DNA from: Thermithiobacillus tepidarius DSM 3134
Lineage (GTDB): Bacteria; Pseudomonadota; Gammaproteobacteria; Acidithiobacillales; Thermithiobacillaceae
DNA length: 64,000 nt
Assembly: GCF_000423825.1 (NCBI RefSeq)
Contig: NZ_AUIS01000006.1
Span: 124,001-188,000 of the forward strand
Reading direction: 5' to 3'
In this document: positions 47,205-57,948 of the stretch, in pieces
Layout of the letters: each line of letters starts with the position of its first letter
Position numbering within the stretch: the stretch's first letter is position 1
Program-made: the position numbers and the translations under genes
The notes under the pieces: model-generated
Seen by the model: only the letters and a program-made list of their open reading frames with translations
What the model was told of the DNA's origin: nothing
Database searches by the model: none

Positions 47205-48709
47205 CCCTGCTCTGGCTGCTCCTGGTCCCCCTCGCCGCCGGCCTGCTGGCCTGGCGCGCGGAGCGCTGGCATCCCGCATGGCCGGGCTGGATCGCGCTCA
47301 TGGCCCTGCTCGTCGACCTGGCCCTGGGGCTGTCCCTGTGGACGGCGCACGCCGCGCCGTTGCGCAGCCCGCTACAGAGCCCCTGGCTCCTGGAGCTCAG
47401 CGCGCCGTGGATTCCGCGCTTCGGCATCGGCTTTCACCTCGGCCTCGACGGCCTGAGCCTTGTGATGGTGCTGCTCACTCTCTTTCTGGGCCTGATGGCG
47501 GTGGCCGCCTCCTGGCGCGAGATCCGCTCGCGCAGCGGCTTTTACTACTTCAACGTGCTGTGGACCCTGGCCGGGGTGCTGGGCGTCTTCCTGGCCCTGG
47601 ACCTCTTCCTTTTCTTCGTTTTCTGGGAAGTGATGCTGGTCCCCATGTACTTCGTGATCGCCCTCTGGGGCCACGAGAACCGCCTCAACGCCGCCATCAA
47701 ATTCTTCATCTTCACCCAAGCGAGCGGCCTGCTGATGCTGGTCGCCATCCTAGCGCTGGTGCTGGCGCACCAGCGCGCCACCGGCGTGCTCAGCTTCGAC
47801 TACTTCGTGCTCCTGGGCACGCCCCTGGGCGCGCAGACGGCCATGTGGATCATGCTGGGTTTCTTCGTCGCCTTCGCCGTCAAGCTGCCGGCCGTGCCCT
47901 TCCACACTTGGCTGCCGGACGCCCACACCGAGGCACCCACCGGCGGCAGCGTCCTCCTGGCCGGCATCCTCCTGAAGACCGGCGCCTACGGCCTGTTGCG
48001 CTTCGCGGTGCCGCTCACCCCCGGCGCGGCCCTCGACTTCGCGCCGCTCGGCATGGCGCTGGGCGTCGCCGGCATCGTCTACGGCGCCGTGCTGGCCTTC
48101 GCCCAGACCGATTTCAAGCGGCTGGTGGCCTACACCAGCGTCAGCCACATGGGCTTCGTGCTGCTGGGCGTCTTCGCCTGGAACACGCTGGCCCTGCAGG
48201 GCACGGTGATGGAGATGATCGCTCACGGCATCAGCACCGGCGCGCTTTTCATGGTGGCCGGCGCCCTGCAGGCGCGCCTGCACACCCGCGACATGCGCCG
48301 CATGGGCGGGCTCTGGGCGCAGGCGCCGCGCATGGCCGCCCTGGCCCAATTCTTCGCCATCGCCTCCCTGGGCCTGCCCGGGCTCGGTAACTTCGTGGCC
48401 GAATTCCTGGTGCTGCTGGGCGCCTTCCGGGCGGACGCCACCTTCGCCGTGCTGGCGGCCCTGGGCCTCATCGCCGCCGCCGTCTACGCCCTGATCCTGG
48501 TGCAGCGGGTCTTCCACGGCCCACTGCGGGCGCAAACGGCGCTGGCGGACTTTTCGGCGCGGGAAATGGCCGCCCTGCTGGCCATGGCCGTCGCGCTCGT
48601 CTGGCTCGGCGTCTATCCGCAGCCGGTGCTGGACGCGGCGGCACCGGCTCTGGCCGGCCTGCAGCACGCCGCCAGCGGCCATCTGTCGCTCGTAGGAGCC
48701 GCGCCATGA
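47201..48709 (+). CDS. nuoM: NADH-quinone oxidoreductase subunit M
   Basis: A 502-residue antiporter-like proton-pumping subunit. Key segments are [20 protein letters not shown] with the conserved glutamate, [20 protein letters not shown] with the channel lysine, and [13 protein letters not shown]. It is coupled to nuoL and nuoN by four-base overlaps. Confidence 0.97.
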
Positions 48710-50169
48710 GCGCCGCGGCCCTGCTGGCGCTCCTGCCCATCCTGGTGCTGGCCGCCGCGGTGGTCGGCGTCATGCTGCTGGTGGCCTTCTACCGCCGCCA
48801 TCACTTGGCCACCGGCGCCTCCCTGGCCGGCCTCGGGCTCGCCCTGGCGGCCCTGCCGCTCGCCGCGCGCGCAGGCCCGCAGCAGGTCACGCCGCTCTTG
48901 GTCATCGATCCCTACGCGCTCTTCTACATGGGGCTCGTCTTCGCCGCGAGCCTGGCGGTGGCGGTCCTGTCCTACGCTTATCTGGAGGGCCGCGCCGGCC
49001 ACGCCGGCGAGTTCTACCACGGCGAGTTCTACATCCTCCTGCTGCTCGCCACCCTCGGCGCGGCCGTGCTGGTGGCGAGCAGCCACTTCGCCGCCTTTTT
49101 CCTCGGACTGGAGCTGCTCAGCGTGTCCCTCTTCGCCCTGATCGCCTACGCCGTCAACGAAGAGCGCCCCTTGGAGGCCGGCATCAAGTACCTGATCCTG
49201 GCCAGCGTGTCCTCCGCCTTTCTGCTCTTCGGCATCGCGCTGCTCTACGCCGCGCTGGGCACCCTGGGCTTCGCCGCCATGGCCCCGCTGCTGGCCACCG
49301 ACCAGGTCCTGCGCGATGTCTACGTGCTCGCCGGCCTGGCCCTGATCACGGTGGGCGTGGGCTTCAAGCTGTCCCTGGTGCCCTTCCACATGTGGACGCC
49401 GGACGTCTACGAGGGCGCGCCGGCGCCGGTGACCGCCTTCGTGGCCACGGTGTCCAAGGGCGCGGTGCTGGCCTTCCTGCTGCGCTACTTCGTCGAGGCG
49501 GATGCCTACCGGCTGGCCGGTCTCGGGCTGGTGCTGAGCTTCGTGGCCGTCGCCTCCATGCTGGCCGGCAACCTGCTCGCCCTGCTGCAGGACAATGTCA
49601 AGCGCCTCCTGGCCTACTCCTCCATCGCCCACATGGGCTACGCGCTGGTGGCCTTCCTGGTGGGCGGCGAGCTGGCGGTGGAGGCGGTGAGCTATTATCT
49701 GGTGGCCTACTTCGTGATGACCCTGGGCGCCTTCGCCGTCGTCACCTTGCTCTCCGCCCCGGCCCAGGGCCGCGAGCTGGACGATCTGGCGGACTACCGC
49801 GGGCTTTTCTGGCAGCGACCCTGGCTGGCCGGCGCCTTCACGGCCATGCTGCTGTCGCTGGCCGGCATTCCGCTGACAGTGGGCTTCATCGGCAAGTTCT
49901 ACGCCTTCGCCGCCGGCGTCGAGGCGGCCCGCTGGGGCCTGCTGGCCACCCTGGTCACCGGCAGCGCCATCGGCCTTTTCTATTACCTGCGGGTGATCGT
50001 GGTCATGTACCAGGTGCCGCCCGCCGCCGCGCCGGCCGCCCACGACATCCGCCTGTCGCAGGCGGGCAGCCTGGTGCTGGCCGTGCTGGCGCTGCTGCTC
50101 GTGTGGCTGGGCGTCTACCCGGCGCCGCTCATGGAACTGATCCGGACCACGGCGCTGCGCCTGGCCTAG
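48706..50169 (+). CDS. nuoN: NADH-quinone oxidoreductase subunit N
   Basis: A 487-residue antiporter-like subunit, the third proton pump of complex I and the last gene of the operon. Characteristic segments are [38 protein letters not shown] and [16 protein letters not shown]. It converges on corA with a four-base overlap of the stops, so there is no room for a separate terminator between them. Confidence 0.97.
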   Translation: MSAAALLALLPILVLAAAVVGVMLLVAFYRRHHLATGASLAGLGLALAALPLAARAGPQQVTPLLVIDPYALFYMGLVFAASLAVAVLSYAYLEGRAGHAGEFYHGEFYILLLLATLGAAVLVASSHFAAFFLGLELLSVSLFALIAYAVNEERPLEAGIKYLILASVSSAFLLFGIALLYAALGTLGFAAMAPLLATDQVLRDVYVLAGLALITVGVGFKLSLVPFHMWTPDVYEGAPAPVTAFVATVSKGAVLAFLLRYFVEADAYRLAGLGLVLSFVAVASMLAGNLLALLQDNVKRLLAYSSIAHMGYALVAFLVGGELAVEAVSYYLVAYFVMTLGAFAVVTLLSAPAQGRELDDLADYRGLFWQRPWLAGAFTAMLLSLAGIPLTVGFIGKFYAFAAGVEAARWGLLATLVTGSAIGLFYYLRVIVVMYQVPPAAAPAAHDIRLSQAGSLVLAVLALLLVWLGVYPAPLMELIRTTALRLA

Positions 50170-51245
50170 CGCCGGCCGAAGCCGCCGAGCCAGCGCTTGC
50201 GCCGGAAGAAGAGCAGCATGCCGCCGGCGATCCCGGCCATGACGAGCAGGGTCGCCGGGAAGGCCCATGGGTAGTCGAGTATCGGCATGTCCTTGAAGTT
50301 CATGCCGAAGACGCCGGTGATGAAGGTCAGCGGAATGAAAATGGTGGCGATCACGGTGAGGATCTTCATGACCTCGTTGGTCCGGTTGTTGATGCTGGAC
50401 AGGTAGATGTCCAGCATGCCGGACAGCATGTCGCGGAAGGTCTCCACGGTATCGATGATCTCGATGACGTGGTCGTAGACATCGCGCAGATAGACCTGGG
50501 TGGCCTTCTGGAAGAAGGGGTTGTCCCCGCGCCGCAGCTCGTTGAGCAGCTCCCGCAGCGGCCACGCGGTCTTGCGCAGCAGGATGGCGTCGCGCTTGAG
50601 CCGCTGGATGGCCGGCACGCTCTGCGGATGACCGTGCAGCACCAGGCGGCTCTCCACCTCCTCGATGCGGTTGCCGAAGCGCTCCAGCACGACGAAGTAA
50701 TGGTCCACCACCACGTCGATCAGGGCGTAGGCCAGGTAATCGGCGCCCAGGCTGCGAAAGCGGCCCTTGCTGTTCAGCAGGCGCGTCCTCACCGGCTCGA
50801 GGACGGCGCTCTCGTGCTCCTGGAAGGTGATGACGAAGTGGCGGCCGAGCACCAGGCTGATCTGCGCACTGGCAAGCCGCTCCTTGTCGTCGTGGTAGTC
50901 GAGGGCGCGCAGCACCAGGAAGAGGTAATTGTCGTAGTCCTCCACCTTGGGACGCTGCACCGTGTTCTGGATGTCCTCCAGCACCAGCGGGTGCAGGCCG
51001 CAATGCGTGCCGATCGCCTCCAGGGTCGCCGTGTCGTCCACGCCCTGCACGTCGATCCAGGTGACGGCCGCGCTGTCGTCGGCGAAGCAGTCCGCCAGGC
51101 GCTCCACGGCGCGCTCCTCGACGCCGTCGGCCGTATAGCGGAGCAGCCGGATCACGGCGGGCACTGCCGGCTGCTCCACCGCGCGGCGCAGGGTGCCCGG
51201 CGGCAACCCGGCTCGCGCCGCCCGGTTCTTCATCGGGTAAGCCAT
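50166..51245 (-). CDS. corA: CorA-family magnesium/cobalt transporter
   Basis: A 359-residue protein with a large cytoplasmic N-terminal domain and two C-terminal membrane helices. The selectivity signature GMN is in [10 protein letters not shown], at the end of the first helix. The helical stalk contains [24 protein letters not shown]. It forms a pentameric channel for magnesium or cobalt; zinc-exporting relatives (ZntB) share the fold but not this loop. It is followed in the same direction as the copper genes upstream, 39 bases from the chaperone gene. Confidence 0.95.
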   Translation of the reverse strand: MAYPMKNRAARAGLPPGTLRRAVEQPAVPAVIRLLRYTADGVEERAVERLADCFADDSAAVTWIDVQGVDDTATLEAIGTHCGLHPLVLEDIQNTVQRPKVEDYDNYLFLVLRALDYHDDKERLASAQISLVLGRHFVITFQEHESAVLEPVRTRLLNSKGRFRSLGADYLAYALIDVVVDHYFVVLERFGNRIEEVESRLVLHGHPQSVPAIQRLKRDAILLRKTAWPLRELLNELRRGDNPFFQKATQVYLRDVYDHVIEIIDTVETFRDMLSGMLDIYLSSINNRTNEVMKILTVIATIFIPLTFITGVFGMNFKDMPILDYPWAFPATLLVMAGIAGGMLLFFRRKRWLGGFGRR

Positions 51246-51284
51246 CGGCAGACGGTGCTTCCGGAAAGAAAGGGATGCCGGCCG

Positions 51285-51491
51285 CTACTGGACTTCGTAG
51301 CCTTCTTCTTCGATGGCCTTGGCCAGCGCGTCGCGCTCCACTTGGCCGGCGTCGTAATTCACCTTGACTTCGCCGCCCGGCAGGTCCACGAAGACCGCGT
51401 TCACGCCGGGCATGGGCTCGAGCGCGCCCTTGATGCTGCGCACGCAGTGTTGGCAGCTCATGCCTTTCACCTTGAAAGTGACTTCGTCCAT
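51285..51491 (-). CDS. copZ: copper chaperone (HMA domain, CopZ type)
   Basis: A 68-residue heavy-metal-associated domain. The copper-binding CxxC is in [13 protein letters not shown] at residues 13-16, on the beta-alpha-beta-beta-alpha-beta fold. It should carry Cu(I) to the ATPase encoded just upstream. It overlaps the 3' end of copA by 25 bases, so it is made from the same message. The symbol is by family and context. Confidence 0.9.
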   Translation of the reverse strand: MDEVTFKVKGMSCQHCVRSIKGALEPMPGVNAVFVDLPGGEVKVNYDAGQVERDALAKAIEEEGYEVQ

Positions 51492-53911
51492 GCATCGCTC
51501 TCCTGTGCTTGGGTGGGATGATTCTCGACCGGGGTGGGCAGCACGGGCGCGGCGGCCGGGCGCCAGCGGCGCAGCAGCAGCGAGTTGCTGACCACCGACA
51601 CGGAACTCATGGCCATGGCGGCGCCGGCGATGATGGGGCTCAGATAGCCCAGCGCCGCCAGCGGGATGCCCAGTACATTGTAGATGAAAGCAAAGAAGAG
51701 GTTCTGGCGGATCTTCGCCAGGGTCGCCCGCGACAGGCTGATGGCGTCCACCACCGTCGAGAGCTCGGGCCGCATCAGGGTGACGTCGGCGGCGGCCATG
51801 GCCACATCGGTGCCGCTGCCGATGGCGATGCCCACGTCCGCCGCCGCCAGGGCCGGCGCATCGTTGATGCCGTCGCCCACCATGCCCACCACCTGTCCCT
51901 CGGCGCGCAGGGAGCTCACCCGGCCGCTCTTGTCGCCGGGCAGCATCTCGGCGAAATAGCCGTCCAGCTGCAGCTCGTCGGCAATGGCCGCGGCGGTGCG
52001 CACGTTGTCGCCGGTGAACATGAGCACGCGGACGCCCAGCTCCCGCAGCCGCGCCACCGTCGGCGCGGCGCTCGGGCGCAGCGGATCGGCGATGGCCAGG
52101 AAGCCGAGCAGCACGCCGTCGCGCAGCACGCCGACCACGGTCCGCGCCCGCGCCTCCCACTGCTCCAGGGTGGCGCGCTGCGCCTCGGGCACCGGCACCA
52201 GCCGGCTGGAGCCGACCTGCACGCGCCGGCCCATGACCTCCGCCTCGATGCCTTGGCCGGTGAGCGCCTCGAAATGGGTCAGCGGCTGCAGCCCCAGGCC
52301 CCGCGCCCGGGCCGTCTCCAGAATGGCCCGGCCCAGCGGATGCTCGGAGCCCTGCTCGGCGCTGGCGGCCCACTGCAGCAATTCGTCCTCATCCGCCGCC
52401 TGCACCGGCAGCAGATCCACCACCGCCGGCCGCCCTTCGGTCAGGGTGCCGGTCTTGTCGAAGACCAGCGTCTGGATCTGGCTGGCCCGCTCCAGGGCCT
52501 CGGCGTTCTTGATCAGGATACCCGACTGCGCGCCGCGGCCGCTGCCGACCATGATGGCCGTGGGCGTGGCCAGGCCCAGGGCGCAGGGACAGGCGATCAC
52601 CAGCACCGCCACCGCGTTCACCAGCGCCGGCGTCAGCCCCGCCACCGCGTACCAGCCGGCGAAGGTCAGCAGCGCGACGCCCACCACCACCGGCACGAAG
52701 ATGCCGGAAATCCGGTCGGCCAAGCGCTGCACCGGCGCCTTGGAGCCCTGCGCCGCCCGCACCAGGCGCACGATGGCCGCCAGCGCCGTGTGCTCGCCCA
52801 CGCCGGTGGCGCGCACGACCAGCCGGCCGTTCTGGTTGCCGGTGGCGGCGTAGACCTTGTCGCCAGGCGCCTTGGCCACCGGCAGGCTCTCGCCGGTGAG
52901 CATGGACTCGTCCACCCGCGCGCGGCCCTCGACGATCTCGCCGTCCACCGCCACCTGCTCGCCGGGGCGCACCACGAAGAGATCGCCCTCGCGCAACTGC
53001 GCCACCGGCACCGTCACCTCGCGGCCATCCTCCAGGCGGGTGGCCGTGCTCGGCTGCAGGGCCAGGAGCTGGCGGATGGCTGCGGAAGTCTGCTGCTTGG
53101 CGCGCGCCTCCATGATCTTGCCCAGCAGGATCAGGGTAATGATCGCCACGCTGGCCTCGAAGTACAGGTGTCCGCCGGTGCCCAGCAGCAGCACCGCGAG
53201 GCTGTAGAAATACGCCATGCTGGTGCCCAGCGCCACCAGCACGTCCATGTTGGCGCTGCCGCCGCGCAGGGCGTGGTAGGCGCCGCGATAGAAGCGCCAG
53301 CCGATCCAGAACTGCACCGGGGTGGCCAGGGCCAGCTGCAGCCAACCCGGCATCAGCTCGTGCATGCCGAAGAGCATGCCCAGCATCTGCAGCAGGAAAG
53401 GCAGGGTCAGGAGCGCGCTGATGCCCAGGCGCCACGTCTCGCGGCGCAGGGCGGCGGCCTGCCGCGCCTCCTCCTGGGCCTGGCTGTCGCCCTCCAGCAC
53501 CGTGGCCGTGTAGCCGGCGGCCGTCACCGCCCGCAGCATGTCATCCACGCCCACCGCGCCGGGCACGTAGGTCACGAAGGCCTGCTCGGTGGCCAGGTTC
53601 ACCTGGGCGGACTGCACCCCCGGCAAACGCCGGAGCGCGCGCTCCACCCGGCCGGCGCAGGTGGCGCAGGTCATGCCGCCGATGGCCAGCTGCGCGCTGG
53701 CGCTCGGCACGCCGTAGCCGGCCTTCTCCACGGCCGCCACCAGCGCCTCCAGCCCGACCTGGGCGCTGTCGAAACGCAGGCTGGCGCGCTCGGTGGCGGC
53801 ATTCACCGTCGCCTGCACACCGGGCAGCTTGTTCAACTGCCGCTCCACCCGCAACGCGCAGGCGCTGCAGGTCATGCCCTCGATGGGCAGTTCCAGTTCT
53901 TTGTCGCTCAT
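51467..53911 (-). CDS. copA: copper-exporting P-type ATPase CopA
   Basis: An 814-residue P1B-type ATPase exporting Cu(I). Two N-terminal metal domains have [11 protein letters not shown] and [11 protein letters not shown]. The membrane metal site is CPC in [12 protein letters not shown]. The phosphorylation motif is DKTGTLTEG, the nucleotide-binding SEHPLG holds the signature HP pair, and [11 protein letters not shown] is the hinge. The family-specific residues of the last helices ([14 protein letters not shown] and [14 protein letters not shown]) fit the copper subgroup. GGAGG precedes the ATG. No CueR-type regulator or operator is visible nearby. Confidence 0.96.
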   Translation of the reverse strand: MSDKELELPIEGMTCSACALRVERQLNKLPGVQATVNAATERASLRFDSAQVGLEALVAAVEKAGYGVPSASAQLAIGGMTCATCAGRVERALRRLPGVQSAQVNLATEQAFVTYVPGAVGVDDMLRAVTAAGYTATVLEGDSQAQEEARQAAALRRETWRLGISALLTLPFLLQMLGMLFGMHELMPGWLQLALATPVQFWIGWRFYRGAYHALRGGSANMDVLVALGTSMAYFYSLAVLLLGTGGHLYFEASVAIITLILLGKIMEARAKQQTSAAIRQLLALQPSTATRLEDGREVTVPVAQLREGDLFVVRPGEQVAVDGEIVEGRARVDESMLTGESLPVAKAPGDKVYAATGNQNGRLVVRATGVGEHTALAAIVRLVRAAQGSKAPVQRLADRISGIFVPVVVGVALLTFAGWYAVAGLTPALVNAVAVLVIACPCALGLATPTAIMVGSGRGAQSGILIKNAEALERASQIQTLVFDKTGTLTEGRPAVVDLLPVQAADEDELLQWAASAEQGSEHPLGRAILETARARGLGLQPLTHFEALTGQGIEAEVMGRRVQVGSSRLVPVPEAQRATLEQWEARARTVVGVLRDGVLLGFLAIADPLRPSAAPTVARLRELGVRVLMFTGDNVRTAAAIADELQLDGYFAEMLPGDKSGRVSSLRAEGQVVGMVGDGINDAPALAAADVGIAIGSGTDVAMAAADVTLMRPELSTVVDAISLSRATLAKIRQNLFFAFIYNVLGIPLAALGYLSPIIAGAAMAMSSVSVVSNSLLLRRWRPAAAPVLPTPVENHPTQAQESDAWTKSLSR

Positions 53912-53986
53912 CAGCGCCTCCTCCTCGCCCGAAGGCTCAGCTGCGCCGAGGTCGCGTGTCGCACAGACGGCATCTCCGCCCCAGCA

Positions 53987-54015
53987 TTAGTAAATACTTA
54001 ACATTAACATATAGA
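53987..54015 (+). promoter_or_regulatory. possible promoter of tal
   Basis: TTAGTA (53987-53992) and TATAGA (54010-54015) are 17 bases apart within an unusually AT-rich stretch of the copA-tal gap. The -35 is a weak match. The leader would be about 100 bases. Confidence 0.3.
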
Positions 54016-54120
54016 CCCACCCTCCCCCCAAAAATTCGGGCACAGCCGCCCCAAGGCCGGAGGAACTTGTATCCCTGCACTCCGGGTCTACACGAGAGTG
54101 AGACTAGCATGGAGGCCCTC

Positions 54121-55209
54121 ATGGCAAGCAATCCCCTGCAGTCCCTGAAAGCCCTCGGCCAGAGCGTCTGGCTCGACAACCTGCCGCGCCGCCTGCTGAT
54201 CGACGGCAGCCTGCAGCGCCTGATCACGGAGGACGGCCTCTCCGGCATCACCTCCAACCCTTCCATCTTCCAAAAGGCCATCAGCGAAAGCGAGCACTAC
54301 CAGGAGGACATCCTCCGCCTGCGCAACGCCGCGCCCGACTCGGAAAGCCGCTACGAAGCCCTGGTGGTGCCCGACGTTCAGGCGGCCTGCGACCTGCTGC
54401 GACCCGTCTTTGACGCCACTCACGGCGACGACGGCTACGTCAGCCTGGAGCTCAACCCGCAGCTGGCCCACGATCTGGAAAGCACCCTGAATGCCGCCGA
54501 ACGCCTGCGCCGCGACGTGGGCCGGGACAACCTGCTGCTCAAGGTCCCGGCCACGCCGACCGGCATCCAGGCCTTTGAGGAACTGATCGCCCGGGGCTTC
54601 AAGATCAACGTCACCCTCATGTTCTCGCTGCACCACGTGCGCGACGTCTTCGCCGCCTACGTGCGCGGCATGCGCCGCTGGGTCGGCGCCCGGTGCGATC
54701 CGCGCGAGGTGAAGGCCGTGGCCAGCCTCTTCCTGAGCCGGGTGGATACCCTGGTCGACCAGCAGCTGAGCGCCATCGGCAGCGCCGAAGCCCTGGCCCT
54801 GCGCGGCCGCACGGCGGTGGCCACGGCCAAGGCGGCCTACCAGCACTTCCTCCATGTCTTCCACGGCCCCGATTTCGCCGACCTCCTCATCGCCGGCGCG
54901 CGCCCCCAGTACCTGCTGTGGGCCAGCACCGGCACCAAGCACCCCGATTACAGCGACCTCCTCTACGTGGAGCCCCTGATCGGGCCGCAGACCATCAACA
55001 CCATGCCCGAGGCCACCCTGGCCGCCTTCCGCGACCACGGTCGCGCGGCGCCGACCCTGACCGAGGACGTGGCGGAAGCGGAGCAGACACTGGCGCGCCT
55101 CGCCGCTTTGGGCATCGACCTGGAAGGCAGCGTGGCCGAGCAGCTGCAGCAGGAAGGCATGCGGCTTTTCGAGGCATCTTTTGCTAGATTACTGGAACTG
55201 GTGTCCTGA
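54121..55209 (+). CDS. tal: transaldolase
   Basis: A 362-residue enzyme of the pentose phosphate pathway that moves a dihydroxyacetone unit between sugar phosphates. The Schiff-base lysine is in LLKVPATPTG. GITSNPSIFQKAI near the N-terminus and LWASTGTKHP near the C-terminus are the standard long-form transaldolase motifs. The start at 54121 has GGAGG at five bases; an ATG at 54109 and a longer frame have weaker signals. It is followed by a CBS protein after 18 bases. Confidence 0.94.
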   Translation: MASNPLQSLKALGQSVWLDNLPRRLLIDGSLQRLITEDGLSGITSNPSIFQKAISESEHYQEDILRLRNAAPDSESRYEALVVPDVQAACDLLRPVFDATHGDDGYVSLELNPQLAHDLESTLNAAERLRRDVGRDNLLLKVPATPTGIQAFEELIARGFKINVTLMFSLHHVRDVFAAYVRGMRRWVGARCDPREVKAVASLFLSRVDTLVDQQLSAIGSAEALALRGRTAVATAKAAYQHFLHVFHGPDFADLLIAGARPQYLLWASTGTKHPDYSDLLYVEPLIGPQTINTMPEATLAAFRDHGRAAPTLTEDVAEAEQTLARLAALGIDLEGSVAEQLQQEGMRLFEASFARLLELVS

Positions 55210-55227
55210 TCGAAAGGCAAGCACAAG

Positions 55228-55692
55228 GTGACCTGCAAATATGTCATGCAGAGCCCGGCGCCCAGCGTCGGCGCGGAAACCCCCATCGCGGCGGCGCTGG
55301 CCCGGCTGCAGGCGGAGAGCATCCCGGCCCTGGCGGTCCTCGACGGGGCGGGCCAGATGCTGGGACTCTTCAGCTGGCGCTGCACCTCCTGTCATCTGCT
55401 GCCGCGGGTGGCTCAACTGGAGGACATGGAAGCCCCGGTGCAGGAGTTGGACTTCTGGGAAACGGGCCTGGAGGACGCTCGCCAGCGCTTGGCCGGACTG
55501 GCCCGGCAGCCGGTCAGCGCGGTCATGCAGCAGGACTTCGTGGCGCTGCAGGAAGACAGCCCGGTGATGGAAGCCCTGCTCAAGCTGTGCCGCGGCCAGC
55601 CGGCCCTGCCGGTGCTCGATGCCGGCGGCCGCCTCGCCGGCATGATCTACCCGGCGTCCCTGCTGGCCCATCTGCATCCGCCTCGTCCGTAG
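55228..55692 (+). CDS. CBS-domain protein
   Basis: A 154-residue protein with two CBS motifs. The first is VMQSPAPSVGAETPIAAAL to VLDGAGQMLGLFSW, and the second is VMQQDFVALQEDSPVMEAL to VLDAGGRLAGMIY. CBS pairs bind adenosine nucleotides and usually regulate a partner. The linker in the first half contains an unusual CTSC pair (near residue 52), which might bind metal or sense redox state. The start is GTG at 55228. It lies between tal and the ion permease gene, and may regulate that permease. Confidence 0.75.
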   Translation: MTCKYVMQSPAPSVGAETPIAAALARLQAESIPALAVLDGAGQMLGLFSWRCTSCHLLPRVAQLEDMEAPVQELDFWETGLEDARQRLAGLARQPVSAVMQQDFVALQEDSPVMEALLKLCRGQPALPVLDAGGRLAGMIYPASLLAHLHPPRP

Positions 55693-55745
55693 CGGAGATT
55701 CCACCCTTGGCGAGACGGCCTCCACAACGATAACAATCCCAGCCC

Positions 55746-57089
55746 ATGCCACACGATCCCACTTCGGCGCTCGCCCCGGCCCTGTTCGGCTGGAACCCCG
55801 CCGTCGTCGCCCTGACGCTCTTCATCGGCAGCTATCTCCTCATCATGAGCGAGCGCGTCAACCGCGCCATCGTCGCTCTGCTGGGCGCCTCCCTCATGAT
55901 CCTCACCGGCATCCTCAATCAGGAGGCCGCCGTGGCCGGCGTGGACTTCAACACCATCGGCCTGCTGCTGGGCATGATGGTGATCGTCGGCATCACCCAG
56001 AAAAGCGGCGTTTTCCAGTACGTGGCCATCTGGTCGGCCAAGCGGGTCAGGGCCCACCCCTGGGGCGTGCTGCTCATGCTGTCCGGGGTGACGGCGCTCT
56101 TTTCCGCGCTGCTGGACAACGTCACCACCGTGCTGCTCATTGCCCCGGTCACCCTGCTCATCGCCGAAGAGCTGCAGATCCACCCCTACCCCCTGCTCTT
56201 CTCGGAGATCTTCGCCTCCAACATCGGCGGCACGGCCACCCTGATCGGCGATCCGCCCAACATCATGATCGGCTCCGCCGCCGGGCTCACCTTCAACGAC
56301 TTCCTGCTGCACCTCGCCCCCATCAGCCTAGTCATCCTGCTGGCGATGCTGGTGCCCATCCACTTCATCTGGGGCCGCCGGCTCCAGGCCAGCCCCGAGC
56401 GCCGGGCCCGCGTCATGGCCTTCCGCGAGCGGGAGGCGATCCAGGATGTCCGCCTGCTCAAGCAGGCCGGCTTCGTTCTGGCCCTGGTGATCCTGGGCTT
56501 CCTGGCCCATGGCCTGCTGGGCCTGGAGCCGGCCACCATCGCCGTCTTCGGGGCAGCCCTGCTGCTTTTGCTCAGCAACTGGGGCAAGCGCGGGGAGGAG
56601 CAGTCGGAGGCGGTGCAGCACGCCTTCTCGCAGGCGGAATGGGTCACCCTCTTCTTTTTCGTCGGGCTTTTCATCCTGGTGGCCGGCGTGGAGCGCACCG
56701 GCATGCTGGATCTGCTGGCCCAGAAGACCCTGAGTCTCACCGGCGGCGAGCTGGGTGCCACCGCCTTCACCATCCTGTGGGTCTCGGCCCTGGCCTCCGC
56801 CTTCATCGACAACATCCCCTTCGTCGCCACCATGATCCCGCTGATCAAGGGCATGGGCGGCGTCTTCACCCCCGCTCAGCTCGAGGTGCTGTGGTGGTCC
56901 CTGGCTCTGGGCGCCTGCCTGGGTGGCAACGGTACCCTGATCGGCGCCAGCGCCAACTTGGTGGTGGCCGGCATGGCCGAGCGGGTGGGCTACGGCTTCC
57001 GCTTCCTGGACTTCCTGAAGGCGGCCTTCCCGCTCATGCTGCTGTCCATCGGCATCGCCACGATTTATGTGTATCTGCGCTACTTGTGA
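55746..57089 (+). CDS. ArsB/NhaD-superfamily ion permease
   Basis: A 447-residue membrane protein with about 11-12 helices of the ion-transporter superfamily. The paired conserved segments ALLDNVTTVLLIAPVT and FIDNIPFVATMIPLIKG each carry the N/D signature of the inverted repeats. SNIGGTATLIGDPPNIMIG and LGGNGTLIGASANLVV form the substrate hairpins. Relatives carry arsenite, sodium/proton, citrate or other anions; I cannot tell the substrate here. The preceding CBS gene ends 53 bases upstream. Confidence 0.88.
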   Translation: MPHDPTSALAPALFGWNPAVVALTLFIGSYLLIMSERVNRAIVALLGASLMILTGILNQEAAVAGVDFNTIGLLLGMMVIVGITQKSGVFQYVAIWSAKRVRAHPWGVLLMLSGVTALFSALLDNVTTVLLIAPVTLLIAEELQIHPYPLLFSEIFASNIGGTATLIGDPPNIMIGSAAGLTFNDFLLHLAPISLVILLAMLVPIHFIWGRRLQASPERRARVMAFREREAIQDVRLLKQAGFVLALVILGFLAHGLLGLEPATIAVFGAALLLLLSNWGKRGEEQSEAVQHAFSQAEWVTLFFFVGLFILVAGVERTGMLDLLAQKTLSLTGGELGATAFTILWVSALASAFIDNIPFVATMIPLIKGMGGVFTPAQLEVLWWSLALGACLGGNGTLIGASANLVVAGMAERVGYGFRFLDFLKAAFPLMLLSIGIATIYVYLRYL

Positions 57090-57120
57090 GCGCCGCCCGC
57101 AACAGGTGAGTGCAGCCGGG

Positions 57121-57156
57121 TTGGGTTAGCCGGGAAAATCATGTATTTTGTATAAG
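57121..57156 (+). promoter_or_regulatory. possible promoter of the winged-helix / DUF5985 operon
   Basis: TTGGGT (57121-57126) is followed after 17 bases by TATTTT (57144-57149), and TATAAG (57151-57156) is adjacent. The region is the only AT-rich part of the 161-base gap. The leader would be about 90 bases. Confidence 0.35.
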
Positions 57157-57250
57157 CACCCGGCCCTGGCCTTTCCGCCGCTGTCCGGAAATCGCCGCGG
57201 CAGCGCTCCGGAGGGAGCCACAACAAATCCAGTGCCCTCAGGGAAATCAA

Positions 57251-57646
57251 GTGACCTACGAAGATATCCCCCAGGAAATCAAAGATTTTATCGTCAAGCA
57301 CATCAACTCGGTAGAACAGCTCGAGATCCTGCTGCTCCTCCAGGGAAGCCCGGCACGGGAATGGAGCGCCCGCGACGTGGCCCAGGAGTTGCGCAGCGAC
57401 ACCCACTCGGTGGCAGCACGCATGGCCGATCTGCACGCCCGCGGTTTCCTGCATAGCCAGGAAACGCCGGTTCCAACATACCGGTTCAACCCCGCCAATG
57501 CGCAGGAGGCGCAGCTCGTGGCCAAGCTGGCCAGCGTCTACGCCCAGCGGCGCATGGCGGTGATCAACCTCATCTTCTCCAAGCCCATCGACAAGATCCG
57601 CGTCTTCGCCGATGCCTTCAATCTCAGAAAGGACAAATCCGAATGA
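57251..57646 (+). CDS. predicted winged-helix-like regulatory protein
   Basis: A 131-residue soluble protein. Residues about 15-75 (SVEQLEILLLLQGSPAREWSA, then DVAQELRSDTHSVAARMADLHARGFL) look like a winged helix-turn-helix with its recognition helix. The C-terminus has AQRRMAVINLIFSKPIDKIRVFADAFNLR, which resembles an amphipathic segment. I do not know its target. The start is GTG at 57251 with AGGGAAA upstream. It overlaps the next small membrane gene by four bases, so they are coupled. Confidence 0.65.
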   Translation: MTYEDIPQEIKDFIVKHINSVEQLEILLLLQGSPAREWSARDVAQELRSDTHSVAARMADLHARGFLHSQETPVPTYRFNPANAQEAQLVAKLASVYAQRRMAVINLIFSKPIDKIRVFADAFNLRKDKSE

Positions 57647-57906
57647 GCATAGCCGAACTCGTCTATGTCCTGTCCGCGGCGACCAGCCTCGCCTGCGCGG
57701 TGCTGCTCCTGCGCGGCTTTCTGCAAAGCCGCGTGCGTCTGCTGCTGTGGAGCGGCTTGTGCTTTCTGGGGCTGGCCGCCAACAACGCCCTCATCTATGT
57801 CGACCTGGTTATCATTCCCGACGTGGACCTGTCCGTCTGGCGCATCTCGGCCGCCTTGGTGGGCATGATGCTGCTCCTGTACGGCTTGATCTGGGATACC
57901 GAGTGA
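57643..57906 (+). CDS. DUF5985-type small membrane protein 1
   Basis: An 87-residue protein with three membrane segments: about residues 5-24, 31-52 and 63-82. The core RVRLLLWSGLCFLGLAANNALIY and VDLSVWRISAALVG is the conserved pattern of this family of unknown function. It is coupled to the upstream regulator-like gene (overlap ATGA) and followed after 42 bases by a second member. Confidence 0.75.
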   Translation: MSIAELVYVLSAATSLACAVLLLRGFLQSRVRLLLWSGLCFLGLAANNALIYVDLVIIPDVDLSVWRISAALVGMMLLLYGLIWDTE

Positions 57907-57948
57907 CATCACCGGTAGCCGCGCTTTACGCAACACAGAGGTAACCGC

